Below are positions 19,901 to 32,515 of a stretch of DNA of 64,000 nt, one piece after another. The stretch lies in contig NW_017891402.1 of the NCBI RefSeq assembly GCF_001540865.1, positions 122,501-186,500 of the forward strand. The letters are read 5' to 3'. Position 1 is the first letter of the stretch. Every line of letters begins with the position of its first letter. A program made the position numbers and the translations under genes. The notes below the pieces were generated by a model that had not been told where the DNA came from, did no database searches, and saw nothing but the letters and a program-made list of their open reading frames with translations. The DNA comes from Ananas comosus (Eukaryota > Streptophyta > Magnoliopsida > Poales > Bromeliaceae).

Positions 19901-22580
19901 GGGTGGTAGGAATGACTTGGAATGGGGCGGGGGAATCGACTTTCATTCAATCTCTGCTTTCGGAACTCCCGAACTAGATGCCGGTGACCACCATCTTCTC
20001 ATTCCAAGCGGAAAGAGACTATGGAAGCTACGTCTCTGTCATCACAGATTGGGGTCCGGCAATGGTAGGGATACTAAGCCGTCCCATCTGTCCAGCTGGT
20101 CCAAGGTGTGCAAACCGCTTTGTGAAGGCCGACCGAGAATGAGGGACCTAGTTGTTCAGATCGAAGCGTTCCAGGCAAAGCTGCTTTGGCGTGCACTGAA
20201 AGGACGTCTTCCTATATGGGCCCAAGAGGTGAGTGCATAATCTGGTGTAGAACGGAGTGGATATCCTAAGTTGATGTGCACAAGTGCTTCCTCTGATTGA
20301 AGTCGATTGCCTCAACCAATTTCTTTGTACATCAACACAAGAAGCGGCGAATTGGGGATGGTACTACCTCAGTTAGACTGTGGGAAGATGGGTAGGTGGG
20401 GCCTCTCAACCAAGACATCGCGGTTGGCGAGTGGGGGACTATCCCCTCGGAGGCGACGGTCAACTCCAGCTTCAATCGCTCCGAGGATGACTGGAAGAGA
20501 CCGTATCTGAGTGACGATCTTGTTTACGAACCACCTTGACCTTTTGATCCTCCTGTTTTGACGCTGTTTTCACTCCTTAAAGAGTTGCCGGTCACTTACG
20601 GCATTCATGAAATTCCTATCCTATTGACTGTTGGCTGGATTCACTCACCAGCATTCCACACTTCGAAAGGAGGATGATATGAAGTGCTCTTTGATTTAAA
20701 TTTTCCTCAAACGAAGAGGCTCATCAATGAATCCTGTGCCCCAGTCTTGATGAAAGGGATACGGCAACGACCGGAGCATTCAACTTACCTGCCACATGAG
20801 AGATCTAACCACCCTAGCGAGAAGGGGGAGAGTACTCGATTTCCTGGTGGCAACATGGTTTTGCTTTTTAGTGGTACTAGCGCGTCTACACTCTGGATTT
20901 CGCCTAGCTGAATTCCGCTAGCAACTAGCACTTGAGATGCTGCGACTATGAAAAGACGGTTTCAGTTCGATGTGAGCTTGGCTCCCTGAAGCTGATCCAA
21001 TGACTCAAGTACCTAATAAAACATTTCTTTGTTCGAGAGAACGCGAAAGCACTAACTATGCTTGCAACGCACCGACTCTTTAATACACTCTACCTTCCCC
21101 ATTGCTCAAACCGAGACCTCACAGTCTCATCGATCGATGATAGTTGGGATCTGTTGCTTATGGGCCGAGCCTTCCTTGGTCTCTGAATGACAGACGATAG
21201 GCGAGATCTATAAGGACTTTGATTGCTTCGTAAACCTGACGGAAGAAGAACAAGGCTTTGATCCTATGCTTCTTATCTATCCAGTGACAGGGCAGCTGCT
21301 TTGTCCAATCCAGTTTTATAGTCTATCTCTGCCCGATGGTAAGCAGATCTAATCGTTCTGTCCCTCCCATAAGATGACTTCTTTCTGGCGGAGCAAAGGT
21401 TCGCTGGCCACTGCCCTCCGTTCCAAGCGAAAAGACTCGGCGTTAATATTTGACTAAAAAATCCTCGGTATCGGCTTTATTGGTTGGCTAGTCTTCTATC
21501 CATCGGAATATCTGCTTACCGAGGCATCTGCCTCTTTTAACCCTAATAAGACTTTGGAATCGAATGACGACTAGAAGAATCAGTTTCGATTGAATAGCCT
21601 GTTTACAATCAAAAATCTGACGTTTTATCGCCGAAACGATTTATTCACGTGTGTTACAGGCCGCGGAAATGCTCTTCTCGATCATATACATATTTCTTAG
21701 TTGTAGCTTACCGTTCAAACGTGACCTCTCTTCCTTTTGTGCTATTGCTCAGCTAGCTCTCACTATCGGTTTCGTACGCTATCCCCGCGCTACTGGTTGT
21801 TCGGCTAGTGTTAGTCTTCTCTATGCCGTCTTCCACCCTCAAGTTATTAGTATACGGTTAGGTAGGGAAGATTCTTGACTTTATTGATTATTCCACCCAT
21901 GTCACCCTCTATTCTATACTGTTAGATCAGCGGATGAAACCGTTACATATGCAATGCAATTCTATGGTCGTCCGTACACGTGCAAGAGAAAGCTTTCCAT
22001 CATCGGTCAGTTGTTTTCGTTCCAGACGGTCGTCGCACGAGCGGATTACGTCAAGCAGTTCTCTGGATTAGCAAGAATTCGTGTCACTGAGAATTGGGAA
22101 GAAAGGAAGAGAGCTCTACCATTGAAATGTCCGCCACGCGACGCGGCCTGGGCTTTCATAGCTTCGATGAGACTAAGTGGTCCCTGACATTCCACCCGTC
22201 TTTAAGGGTCGATAGCTCTCCAAAGTTCCGACTCTCTCTTTCTATATGCAATAAATTTAATCACCTACTTGGTACGCCCCTTCTGGCACAACACACACAC
22301 CCATTCACAAGAGCACACCAGAAATTCGGATAGAGCACACCACCCTAATCCCTAAACCAAGGAAAGGACCGCGGTCATACTTTTAAACGAGATAGGCCTT
22401 ACACCTGGGGCGATTGATCGATTCTCCCGTTGACTCGAATTCTTCGGGAACGAAGGATACCAGTACCAGACTAATAGAATAGAATCGTCGAGCACTATAA
22501 TCCGACGGACCGACCTAGTGATAGGAAGAGAAAGAGTAGCTCGCAACTCGTAACTGGCGAGCGATCGATTGGGGATTGAT
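16901..22580. other. Long spacer without recognised genes
   Basis: Both strands were read. Open frames such as 18658-18975 (105 codons), 19190-19471 (minus), 19917-20240 and 21651-21878 lack motifs, and their composition looks like random GC-balanced spacer. The frames around 21440-21880 are a little more protein-like (PDGKQI, GFIGWLVFYPSEYLLTEASA) but cannot be assigned. 16901-17340 may be the 5' flank or LTR of the copia remnant. No tRNA or rRNA was seen. Confidence 0.5.
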
Positions 22581-22589
22581 TGAGTGCCC

Positions 22590-23130
22590 TATTAGAAAAG
22601 GCCGATGGGTAGACCCAATATCCATCAGTACTCGCGATCTGGGGAGTACCTAGGGAACTTAGAAGGCCTCTACATTGAGGGAAAACCTGCTCTACGTGAA
22701 AAAGGAGAAGTTCACTTTTGCATAACCTCTGTTTTCCTTGGGCATTGGAACAATCACAAGTGCAGGAAAGAACTGGTTGATATAAGAAGATCTCTGACCA
22801 TATGGTCTTAAGTTGAGTATAGTACTCAGCAACAGTCATATCCCCCTGACAACGATTTTGGACTTCTTATTTAAGCTGGAATATCTTAGCTTCATTTCCT
22901 ATGGAATAAAGAAAGATCATGGAGATAAAAGACCATACCTGTTTAGCCGATGCCATAAACATAAGACTGGTAGCAATTGTAGGCTCAATTGCATTGAGAA
23001 GCCATGACATGACCAGCTGATTTGTGGCACTCCAGTCAGCCATCTTGGTCTCACTCATATTGGGGATCTGAGACAGAAGGACAGCGGGCTGATACATGAA
23101 GCTCCATAAACGCTTTCTGAACATGAACAG
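22590..23130 (-). mobile_element. Copia-type gag fragment
   Basis: Minus-strand frames read WSATNQLVMSWLLNAIEPTI, then ASAKQVWSFISMIFLYSIGN, EAKIFQLK, a break, then MTVAEYYTQLKTIWSEIFLY with QPVLSCTCDC and QGKQRLCKSELLLFHV. This is the UBN2-type Gag of plant Ty1/copia elements (the capsid-forming part). A stop separates the two halves and no pol sequence follows. It is a different piece from the gag at 16.8 kb, covering the part after the N-terminus. Probably nuclear-derived. Confidence 0.82.
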
Positions 23131-26100
23131 ACGAACCGAGCGATGGAAGTCTAAAGTGTCACATTATGACAGCCCAAAAACACGGTATAGATGACATTGG
23201 ATTCATTCATGAAACTATCTTTCAATCGGTCTGAGGTCATAGCATCCTTGCTTGAAATAGTTCCTCTAGCCTTACGCGCTGGTAGCTCTCTGGTAATGCA
23301 TTATAGGCTGTCTTCCTTCCACCTCTCCGCCCTTCCTTCTTTTAGCAGCTCATCTCGAATCTGGAATGTGACGCGAATCGATCGTAATTGGTCTGACCGC
23401 TCAAGGCTTCTCTCTCTATTCCCCTTTCTGGTCTCCGGTCATTGGTAGTTTGCCTGTAAATTCAATCTCTCTCCTCACCAGCTTGGGAATACTTCTTTCT
23501 ATTGGCTATATATCTGTAGTCTGAATGCCAGTTCAAGCTATCTTCTCTTCTTGGCGAATAGCTTTGGTCTCAAAAACTCGCCTTGTAGCTCGATTTTTAG
23601 GAATTTCGCTAATCTTTTATCAGTGATTGAATTACCGAGGGAATTACTGAACGAAGTTCAGTCATTTCCGAGGGGAATGGAGGAATTACCGAAGGTCAAA
23701 CATCAATGTAGGCCCTGATCTCGATATGCTGCGGCATAAACATATTATGAATATGAATCGCCTGGCACTGGGTAAACTGCGTAAGGTGGGCTGGTTCGGA
23801 TGAAACTTGACTTATTTCTGAAGCCTCCGCCCATGATGCCTATGCTTACTTTGCTGCCCTGCCTCTATCTGCCGTTACGGGTCCTGCTTGCTCACTGCCA
23901 TCCCTGCCCCAACTCTTGGTTGGGAGCTACTTTCCATAGCATTCTAAAATAGGTTGAACCGATCTCCTTATAGTCTTGAATGTTCCCTTATTAAGGCACC
24001 GCATCAAGTCTCACTTCATTCATATTTGAAATACGTATTTCTGAATACCCTTTTTATGCTAGTTGTTGTTTAAGGTTTCATAAAACTCGAATGAATATGT
24101 GATAAAGCGAAGACACCATATAGGAAGTTGCGAAGCACCGTAACCCGGTAGAGGAGACCAACGGTAGAGGGTAGGGTAAAAGCTTTTCTTTCATAGGAGA
24201 GGTGGGATGTAGCCCCATAGTACCCCGTTATCACAGTGCAGACATAACAGGGAAGGAATCCAGTTGAAGTGAAGCTATCCTGCATTTCCAGCTCTTTCAA
24301 TTAGCATCCGCTCCTCAACACCAACTTGATGAGGGGCTTCATAATAAGTGTGTGACATATGTAAATCCTTGATTCCTGCCTTGAATCCCTTTTCTTATTG
24401 GAGGGTGTCAGACCTTTGCCGGATATTTTTCTTGCATCCCTGTGTGTGAATGAATACTTGATCTCGGGTACAGGCAATAGGGAAAAAGATAACCGTATTG
24501 TATTGAATCTCCCCATAACATAAACATAAAGAAGGCTCCTTCAACGTATCATTCCCGTCGGTACAAAAAATATGGGATAGGAAAACAACTGGAAAGACGG
24601 AAGCCCAAAAACCCATACGCCCCATTGGCAGGCGTATTTCCTTATCTAAGAAACCTTTCCATTCCCGGATTGGCTTCCAAGCTTTCATCCCTATTCTTTT
24701 CGGGTATTGGAAATAGGTACGTAGGCACTGAAAACTATAGGGCTTTCTCTTTCCCTATGAAAGAGGAGGGTTCCTCAATAGGAACTGAACTGAAAGCTTT
24801 CTTAACGGGAACTTACCCAACCCGTAGTGAACTTGAGGATCATACCTTCCTTCCGAACCTAGTCCCTACCATATGACTTGATGACAGGACACCTCGCTAT
24901 TGGATTGAGGAAGAGGTGCGAAGCGGAGAGCTACATTCCATTATGCGAGTAAAGCGTAATACGATAATAGAGTATAAATAGAGCTACATACCTGGAGTTT
25001 CTTTGAGGGGAGTCCAATAATAGCTGGCTAGGGGAAAGGCAAGCGTTGTAAAACACATGCGGGGTTGGAGAAGAAATGTTGGTTGGTGCTGATCTAGCTT
25101 ATCTTTCAAACCTTCACTCTACTTACTAATCTAATCCATTCCCGGCCTCTTCAAATGGACTAGAAAGGATGAAAGAGTAGATTCAGGGGAAGCAATACAA
25201 GATGGCGTACTCACTCTTGGAAACGAGGAACTTTCACAACAACTGGTCTCTTAAGGGTTCTTGAACATGCACAAAGCTTTGACAACCAAAAACTCTTAGA
25301 TGAAAGTAAAAAGGTTTCTCTCATGTAAGAACCTCAATCGGGGTTTTCTCATTAGTGACAGAGTGTCCTATTCGATTCCCAAGAGCGCATTCAGCCTTCA
25401 AACCTGAAAACAGCGTATTCTCTAAGAGTAAGAGCTGATTCAATAGCTGCCTATTCTTCCTAAGAAGGCATTCTTGCAGCAACAGGGCATTCGAGAACAG
25501 TAAGAGCTGATTCGACGGGATGCTTATTCGAGCGTTGTAAGCCCTTCGAGAGGAAGATGAATGTCAATGTGCCATTTTCTTCTTTCCTCGGGAGACTATT
25601 GGCTTACTCTTCTTTTCCTTCGGCGAGGATACCCTTGTTCCAATCGTTTGAGGAAAGTCGGCATTCTTAGTTGAAAGGAAAGGACTTCTACCATGAACGG
25701 ACTCTTTGCCTTGGGGCAATCAGTTCCTTGGCTTACTAATGACCACTTCGAGAAGAACCTATTTGAAAACAGTCTAATGCCACATCTGACTCAACAGCTC
25801 CTTCTTCCTTTTCTTCTGAATGTGCAAAAGCCCTTCTTATATATGCAACCACTTCTCTTCCTGGAGAAAGTAGCCCAAGTAAGGCAGCAAGAGGAAGAAG
25901 AGGCTCGTCCATTAAGTCAGTTGCTTTCACTAGCAGCCTTTATCCTTGCCCCTATGTACTTGTAGGCTAAAATGGGAGTTCAAGAGATGAGGCTATCCTT
26001 AAAGGATAGAAAGGTTTTTTCCTCCAGCAAGGGAGATGACTTCTTCCTTTCCCTTGTTAGAGCAAATAACAAGCGCTTTTATTCGACGCCCGTAGAGTAC

Positions 26101-29100
26101 TCGTAAAGACCTGAAAACCACGTTTTTCTTTTTGAGAAATAGATTTCTAGACCTCGCCTCGATGTTGGAGCTAGGGCTGGCCTCTCCGGCCTACGGTGGG
26201 GTTAGAATGAGTGGATAAATCAACCAGCAAGATCTTTCTAGGCTTAAGCATTCAAACAAAGGAATAAGGCGCATTGAGCGAACGCGGGTTTTGCTCTATC
26301 CTATGAAAGGAAGGGCTGGGGATAGCTTTAGGAAGCAGATACGGGATTAGACAGAGGAGCCCTTGATCCTCTTTGATTAACCAAACACCCTACCACCCAC
26401 GAATACTTGTGATTGTTACGGGCGCGGAAAACAGTTCTTTGTTGATTTAGGGTGATTTTCGCACTTAGTCTAAGACTAAAAACCTTTGAAACGACTAGGA
26501 GTCGTAGTGTTCCTATCTTTCTCCCTATTGAAAAAGGGGAGATGCATAATAGGTTGTTTAGAAAAAATGAATTGGTCCAATACGCGTAGTAGCATTCTTT
26601 TTTGGGCTGTAATTGTCGCTCTTGATCCTACAGCTTCTTGAGAGTCAGATCTAGTTCCCCCTTTCATTGGGGGACAATGTAACGATGTTTTCCTAGGATT
26701 ACTGAGGAAAGGTTTGGGGGGATGGTGCACCTTAACGAACCATGTCTCTCGGAAAAGCTTTCGACCACTGAACTTCTCGGAGAGGTATGGTTTGAGTCCT
26801 GGTGCGGAACTCTGTTCTCGAAAACCTTTGCCGGGATTGATATGAGACTACGGTTCAAAGTTTCCGAACGAACTAGCTAGATCTGGATCTGCTGAACCTG
26901 AGGCATAAGGAAAGAAGCAAGCTTGGGTGCTTTATTTCTTTTTGCTTGTAGCATGATATGTAGTACAGTCGGCTGAACACAAACCCAATCGAAGTGAAAC
27001 TCCCCTTTCCTTCGAAAGGTAGGAGCTAAAATCCGGCTCGGTTGGGGTAGACCCAGGGGAAGAGCTGTGCACAAAGGTTTGAACCATGGGCGGGGACGGC
27101 GAACAACAACAGGAGAGCACTCGGTGTAGGTCTTTCCTTGATCCTAATAAAGGCTCAGTGGCTCAATTAGGCTTGGGAGCAGGGCTGTACGCAAAGGCAC
27201 AGGGCTATATTTGGGTTATTGAACAGGCTCGCGCTTCGGTTAGGCTTGGCTCTCAGCTCGTTTGATTAGGCTCGGGGAAGGAGGGCTCAAGTCTTAGGTG
27301 CTTGATCTTGCAGGCGTAGTTGGTCTGTGTTTGTTTCCTTGGTCGGTCTCTCTTCTTCGTTTCATCCCCCTTTAGTACGGGCGTGCTTGGTTGCCCTAAG
27401 TGGGGAATCCTCCCTTGACACTCATAGGTCGAGTTTCGGCTCGATTGACGGATTCTTTTACTGGGGATAAGACTACGTGGTTAAAGAAGACCACCTCTAT
27501 GGATGCGAGATTGCTGTTAGAATAGAAGCATCGGCCCAGGCCAATATGCTGATTGCTGGGAGTATAGTGCGTATTCATTTGCTAAGGAATTCGTTTATGG
27601 AGCGCCAGCTCGTTGCGATCCTGCCGCGGCGTCAGCAGTCACCGGTGATTCCGCGAAAGACAAGATAGGCCAGCCGCTAAGAAGGATCTGTTCTTTACTC
27701 TCTGACTTGAGTTGGCAATACCCTTCTCAAGTTACTAAAAGGGTGGCTTTCTGACTACTGGTACTACCTCCTGGCTTAGTTTAGCTGAGGACAGGACAGC
27801 ATACGGCTCAAGAGGAGTTGAAAGGGCCTAGCCTTAGAACCATGACAGTAGAAGTTTTGTTGCTTCTACGTAGAGCTCACTGGCAGGATTCTGTAATTCT
27901 AAAAGAAGATTGAGCGCGGGGTCCGCACCCAGGCCCGCTGGAGTTGACGCATTTAAGCTCGCCAGGGGAAAGCTCAATATATAGTAAGGCTAGTTTTTAA
28001 CTAGAAGAGGGGAGCTTTAGCTTTCTTCTCTTTGCACGGGATTAGTAGTCAGGCATAAAACGAAGGCGCAGAAGAAATTCTTTATTGATAAGAAAGCTGA
28101 AGCGAAGAAGCAATCCGTGGAATATGAATATCCGGAAATGAGCCCGTAGGGAAGTTGTTTCATAGGAGATGCTCAAGTAGGGGCTTCCACGCCCTTGAAT
28201 GAAAATAAGGTCAGAGTCGTTGACCACGGTCTTCGAGAAGGAGCTGCTAAGGTACAGACTAATTCGATCTTTTGGTGGTATCATATAGTTGATCACGGCT
28301 GCGAATGCCTGTCCCTCTCCTCTCCGCCTTTCCGGGCCTAGATATTCGAAGTTTATCAAAGGCCGGCTTGAGAAGGATGGATTCAACTTGCTCACTAGCC
28401 CCGGAGACAGAGGCTCGCAGGAATGCTTTTCTACTCTTCACACCGGAATTTATTGTGAATCGGCTTCTGGCTAAGAAATAAGAGTCCTGTTCAACCGATT
28501 GAAGAAAGCCTGGTTCGATATTTCACTTTTAACAACCTATCTCACCTATCCCTTGACTAGAGCTCCTCTCTGAATCTTTACTTTACTAATTCCGTTACGG
28601 GCTTTACTGGGACTGGCTAGCGAGAACTCTCTTTTCCCTACTTAAGTAGATAACTCAACTAGAAGCTTTGTTGCACCAACCCCTACTTAAAGCAAAGTTA
28701 GTAGCCATTCCTAGCGCTAACGACTATAGAACAGAGCGGTACACTCGCTTGGAGATTGAATCAACATCAATAGTCCCGTCCTCCCTTTGATAAGAGTAAG
28801 CTGAGCTTCCTTCAGTTTGCTACTCGTACCGTAATTCTATTCTTGACTGGATCGTGAGCATATATGAAATCAATCGAAAGCATTGGTACTGGTTGGAATG
28901 ACTTTGTCTCACTGGCAGGCATCTTTCTACCTGAGGTTCACAGGCTCAAGGGCAGGGCAGCTACTTACTAGCTTGAGGAACCGAGCTAACAAAAGGCCTA
29001 GAAAAGGGCGCTAAGGACTTGCTTACTTGTTAAGGATGTCTTAGTGCGGTACTCCAAAACTTAACATAGGCTAACATAATACGTTGAGTACTTTTTGTGC

Positions 29101-30690
29101 ACGAAGGATGGGTCGCTGCTAATACAGGTTGTCAACATAGATCAGTGTATAAGATTTTCGGAAAGCAAAACAATTCAATTAAGGGTGAACTGGAGCCTAG
29201 GCCATTAACGCTTTTCTATTGTAGTTCAATGCGTTTGCCACCTCCCTCAACCTTCTGACCTTACTTCCCTGTCATCACCGGGCCCATTGCTGGGTGCCAC
29301 GGTGGGAGATAAGGACCAACGTGAGCCTCGAAATATTCAAGTTGGTGAAAAGCTTTCCTCGGCGGTCCATAGGATACCTGGTGTAATGACACCAAAGAAC
29401 CCCTGGGTTCCACTGCTCCCCTCTAGAGTTCATAAACTCTACAAGAAAACGAAAGGCTGCCAACTCAAACGTCTGGACAGTAAAAGGCGTTTTAACCTTT
29501 GCCACCTTTTGCGAGGAAGTCCTGTGGGAAAGTTCAGGAGGAAAGATGTCACCTGGCCTTCGTCAGAATAAGTGAGGGAGCCTTTTCCAAATCCAAAAAA
29601 AGGTACGATTGCTTCCCTTACAGAAGTGGGACGTCGATAAGAGCTGCTGGCTGGCTGAGTCGAGGAAATGGGAATGAATGCCGCCGTATAAGGCTTTTAG
29701 AAAAAAATGCGAGGTACACTACGCCTACGGAATCAATCAGAGGGAATATTCTTTATTATTGCAGCTGCCTCAAGGCTACGCTCCTGCCATTATAGGAAAG
29801 GTTCGGAAAAGCAACTCTTAAAAACAGTAAAGCCTGAGGGAAGAAATGTTCCCTTCCCTTTAGGTTGGTTGGTATTAGGGTCTTCCCACCCCTGAGAGTG
29901 GAATGCAAACTTTCTTTGGTTTGAGAGGCAAGCAAGCAGGTGACACGAGCAGAAAGCAGATCAGTAACCTTGCCTTCCTTCCCCGTCTCTTACTGTTCGT
30001 GAAGCGATTGTAGTTGAGCCCTCCGAACTAGCCTATGCTTTCTTTCGTTGTGCGTGTTCTGTCTGTTTCCGCTCTTTCAGCTTGAGACGCTGAAGACGCT
30101 TTCTAGCTAGTTCTTGCTTTCTTAGCTGCTGGGTTAGCTTTTGGAGTAGGGGCTATTCTTAACTACTTATATTATATTTCTAGAATATCTCTTGTCTCGA
30201 GATGAGCTATCGATCTTTAAGTGCGAGATGAGCCCTTCCCCGACGATGTACTCTTTCAGCTTTCGTGTAGGCATGTCCCGGCACATAGGGCAGGAAGAAT
30301 TTCATATATAACATTTCGATATACGATGCGGAAGGAGGAGAGGGCCGGGCAATGTATCGATCTTTCGTTGCTTCCCCGACTCTTGTAGTTGAGGCATTTA
30401 CCGAGTCTTCAAATGTAGTTCTTGTTTCGTCAACGCCCCTCTTTTCTTTCTTTCACCTCTGCTAAACCAGGGTATTTAGATGCTTTTCTTGCTGGGTCTG
30501 GTGTGAGATATTTCCTGTCCCTCCTGTCTTTCTTTCTCATTGAATGAACCACTGCCTGGGACGCCCCTATGCCTATGAATTCAATGATTTTTTGGCCCCT
30601 TCGGAAAGAAAGCCTACAGGTTGGTCTGGTTGTCCCCCCTAGGTGGCCGGGCGGGCCTCGATTCAATCTTGCCGATTCCACCCTGACATG
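23131..30690. other. Long spacer without recognised genes
   Basis: Nothing here matches a mitochondrial, plastid or transposon protein that I know. The larger open frames (24395-24688 minus, 24625-24876 plus, 25693-25965 plus, 28042-28395 minus, 29287-29571 plus) are unassigned. A loose direct repeat with the core cagtaagagctgattc/gagtaagagctgattc occurs near 25423 and 25497. No RNA gene was recognised. Confidence 0.5.
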
Positions 30691-31052
30691 GCTCAAAACG
30701 AAGGGGTAAGGTCAAGTGTTCTTAAAACAAAACTCTCAGTGCACTTCGGAGCACGGTCTTCCGTTAGGTCCTTTACAGACGACGAAAGCCTCTTGGCTAT
30801 ACTCTTCGCCTCCGGCGGTTCTGTTCTTTCCTTTTGGCTCGGCGGAGCTGAGCTGGGTTCCATTACACTCTGTAGGAAATGCATAGGAAGTCCACGCAGC
30901 AAACCGAGGCCCTGCGTGCGCCGTACCGCCTACGAATAATAGGTACCCCCACCCCAGGCAGAGTTTGTGAGCCGTGTAATAGGCGACCATTTCGCGCGGT
31001 TCGGGGGGCACTTGAATAAGCCGCCGGCGCCCGGCTGCGTCTTTACCCCTAT
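30691..31052 (+). other. 3' half of nad5 intron 3 (trans-splicing half-intron)
   Basis: A domain V hairpin lies at 30969-31004 (gagccgtgtaataggcgacc ... gcgcggttcgg), followed by a GC-rich arm and the 3' end at 31052, just before nad5 exon d. In angiosperms the 22-bp nad5 exon c is transcribed elsewhere and joined to exon d by trans-splicing of a split group II intron. The left limit is arbitrary. Exon c is too short to search for by eye. Confidence 0.8.
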
Positions 31053-32515
31053 CCAATTTTTGGGCCAATTCCCCCTTCGTACTACCAAAAAATGAGATTC
31101 TTGCCGAATCCGAGTTTGCTGCTCCAACCATTACAAAACTAATACCAATTCTGTTTAGTACTTTAGGTGCTTCTCTAGCGTATAATGTCAATCCCGTAGC
31201 GGATCAATTCCAACGAGCCTTTCAAACTAGTACTTTTTGTAATCGACTCTATTGCTTCTTCAATAAACGCTGGTTCTTCGATCAAGTTTTGAATGACTTT
31301 ATAGTCAGATCGTTCCTGCGTTTCGGATATTCAGTCTCATTCGAAGCTTTAGACAAGGGTGCTATTGAGATATTGGGCCCTTATGGTATCTCGTACACAT
31401 TCCGACGATTGGCCGAGCGAATAAGTCAACTTCAAAGTGGATCTGTTGTGCGAAGAGTGCGTTATGAACCGTGGCCGCCTGCCTGCTTTGGTTGGTGGGG
31501 GCGGCTCCTCCGTTGTGGGTAAACGGGAAACCCGACTCTACGAACCCGAGGAAAGGCTGCACAGCTTCCGTAGGGGCGTTAAGACCGGAGCTTTTTGTAG
31601 TGCTAGCAGGAATGCAAGTGAATGAATCCCATCCCCTAGCGAGCTTTAAAATCAGCATACTTATTGAAGTAGGGCGCGCTACGGCAACACAGGACTGAGG
31701 GGGTGGGGGCTTGCTGTCTACTTCGCGAGCCTTCACTGCCCCCTTCTTTCGTCCGTCCACGAGGCAGTCAAAAGAAAGAGAGAAAGGGGCGGCTATAACG
31801 CAGGAGTCGTGGCGGTTGTATGCCACGAGGTCCCTATAGACAAGGGGACAAGTGAATCATCGCTTTTGGGCGCAGGCAGCCCTCTACCATCCATCCCATT
31901 GCATTCCTCTCGTAGAGTACTGTACCGTCTCAGACCAGATACAACTATGGAAAGAAAGGATTTCTTAGAAAAAATAATCATCTTCATTTTTCTATTTTTT
32001 AACCATTCATTCCGTTATTCCCGTAACTAGGGATTGATTGTCCCTACCTAACTACATGGTAGTGGTCTAGGGAGCGCAATTGCTAGAGCACGGGAGAATT
32101 AATAGTAATGATTTAAGCAAGAGCAGCCGGACGGACTACTATAGTGAGTCTAGTGACTACGTTAGTCTTTTAGAACTTTGTAGTTAAGTAATAATGTTTG
32201 GTATAGCAGCCTTTCCGAGCGAGCCTCTGGGATCTCCTGTAAACCCCCATGATGTGGTAAAGGGAGGATATTAGGGGAAGCAGTGAGTGGAGATTCCCCT
32301 GCAGAGAGCCGGATGAGGGGAGACCCTCACGTCCGGTTCGGAGGGCGGGGATATCCCGACCCTACTATCATTATGCCTTTGCAATGTTACTTGGTTTAAC
32401 TCCATTTGTGACCTTTTCTCGTATGTGGGACTCTCTATCTTCTTGGGTAGATTCTAGATCGTCTTTCATTTTTTTAGTTAGTAGTTTTATTAATAATAAG
32501 TCAAGTAAAGAATAA
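31053..32515 (+). CDS. nad5: nad5 exons d and e, NADH dehydrogenase subunit 5 (C-terminal part)
   Basis: Exon d is 31053-31447 (395 nt): [40 protein letters not shown], through [20 protein letters not shown] to LQSGSV. Exon e is 32366-32515 (150 nt): [20 protein letters not shown], then WDSLSSWVD, ending NNKSSKE and TAA. Both lengths equal those of other angiosperms and the frame is unbroken across the junction. ND5 is a proton-pumping antiporter-like membrane subunit of respiratory complex I. This part covers the C-terminal lateral helix region. Exons a, b and c are not recognised in the window, so the mRNA must be assembled by trans-splicing. Genomic codons such as FSRM at a conserved FFRM site suggest C-to-U editing. 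Confidence 0.95.
31448..32365 (+). other. nad5 intron 4, cis-spliced group II intron (918 bp)
   Basis: It begins with gtgcg, the group II 5' consensus, directly after exon d. Domain V is at 32306-32341 (gagccggatgaggggagac ... cgtccggttcgg), and the intron ends in tac just before exon e. No maturase is encoded. Open frames within it, including the 154-codon minus-strand one at 31362-31826, are incidental. Confidence 0.9.

Noticed and set aside
26480..26860. Minus-strand frames with protein-like text (PHQDSNHTSPRSSVVESFSE)
   Set aside because: No family recognised and surrounding frames are broken; could be chance in a GC-balanced spacer.
30736..31191. 151-codon minus-strand frame over the nad5 intron end and exon d
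   Set aside because: It overlaps domain V and exon d, whose identities are certain on the plus strand.
31362..31826. 154-codon minus-strand frame across nad5 exon d and intron 4
   Set aside because: Opposite a known exon and intron, with no family resemblance.
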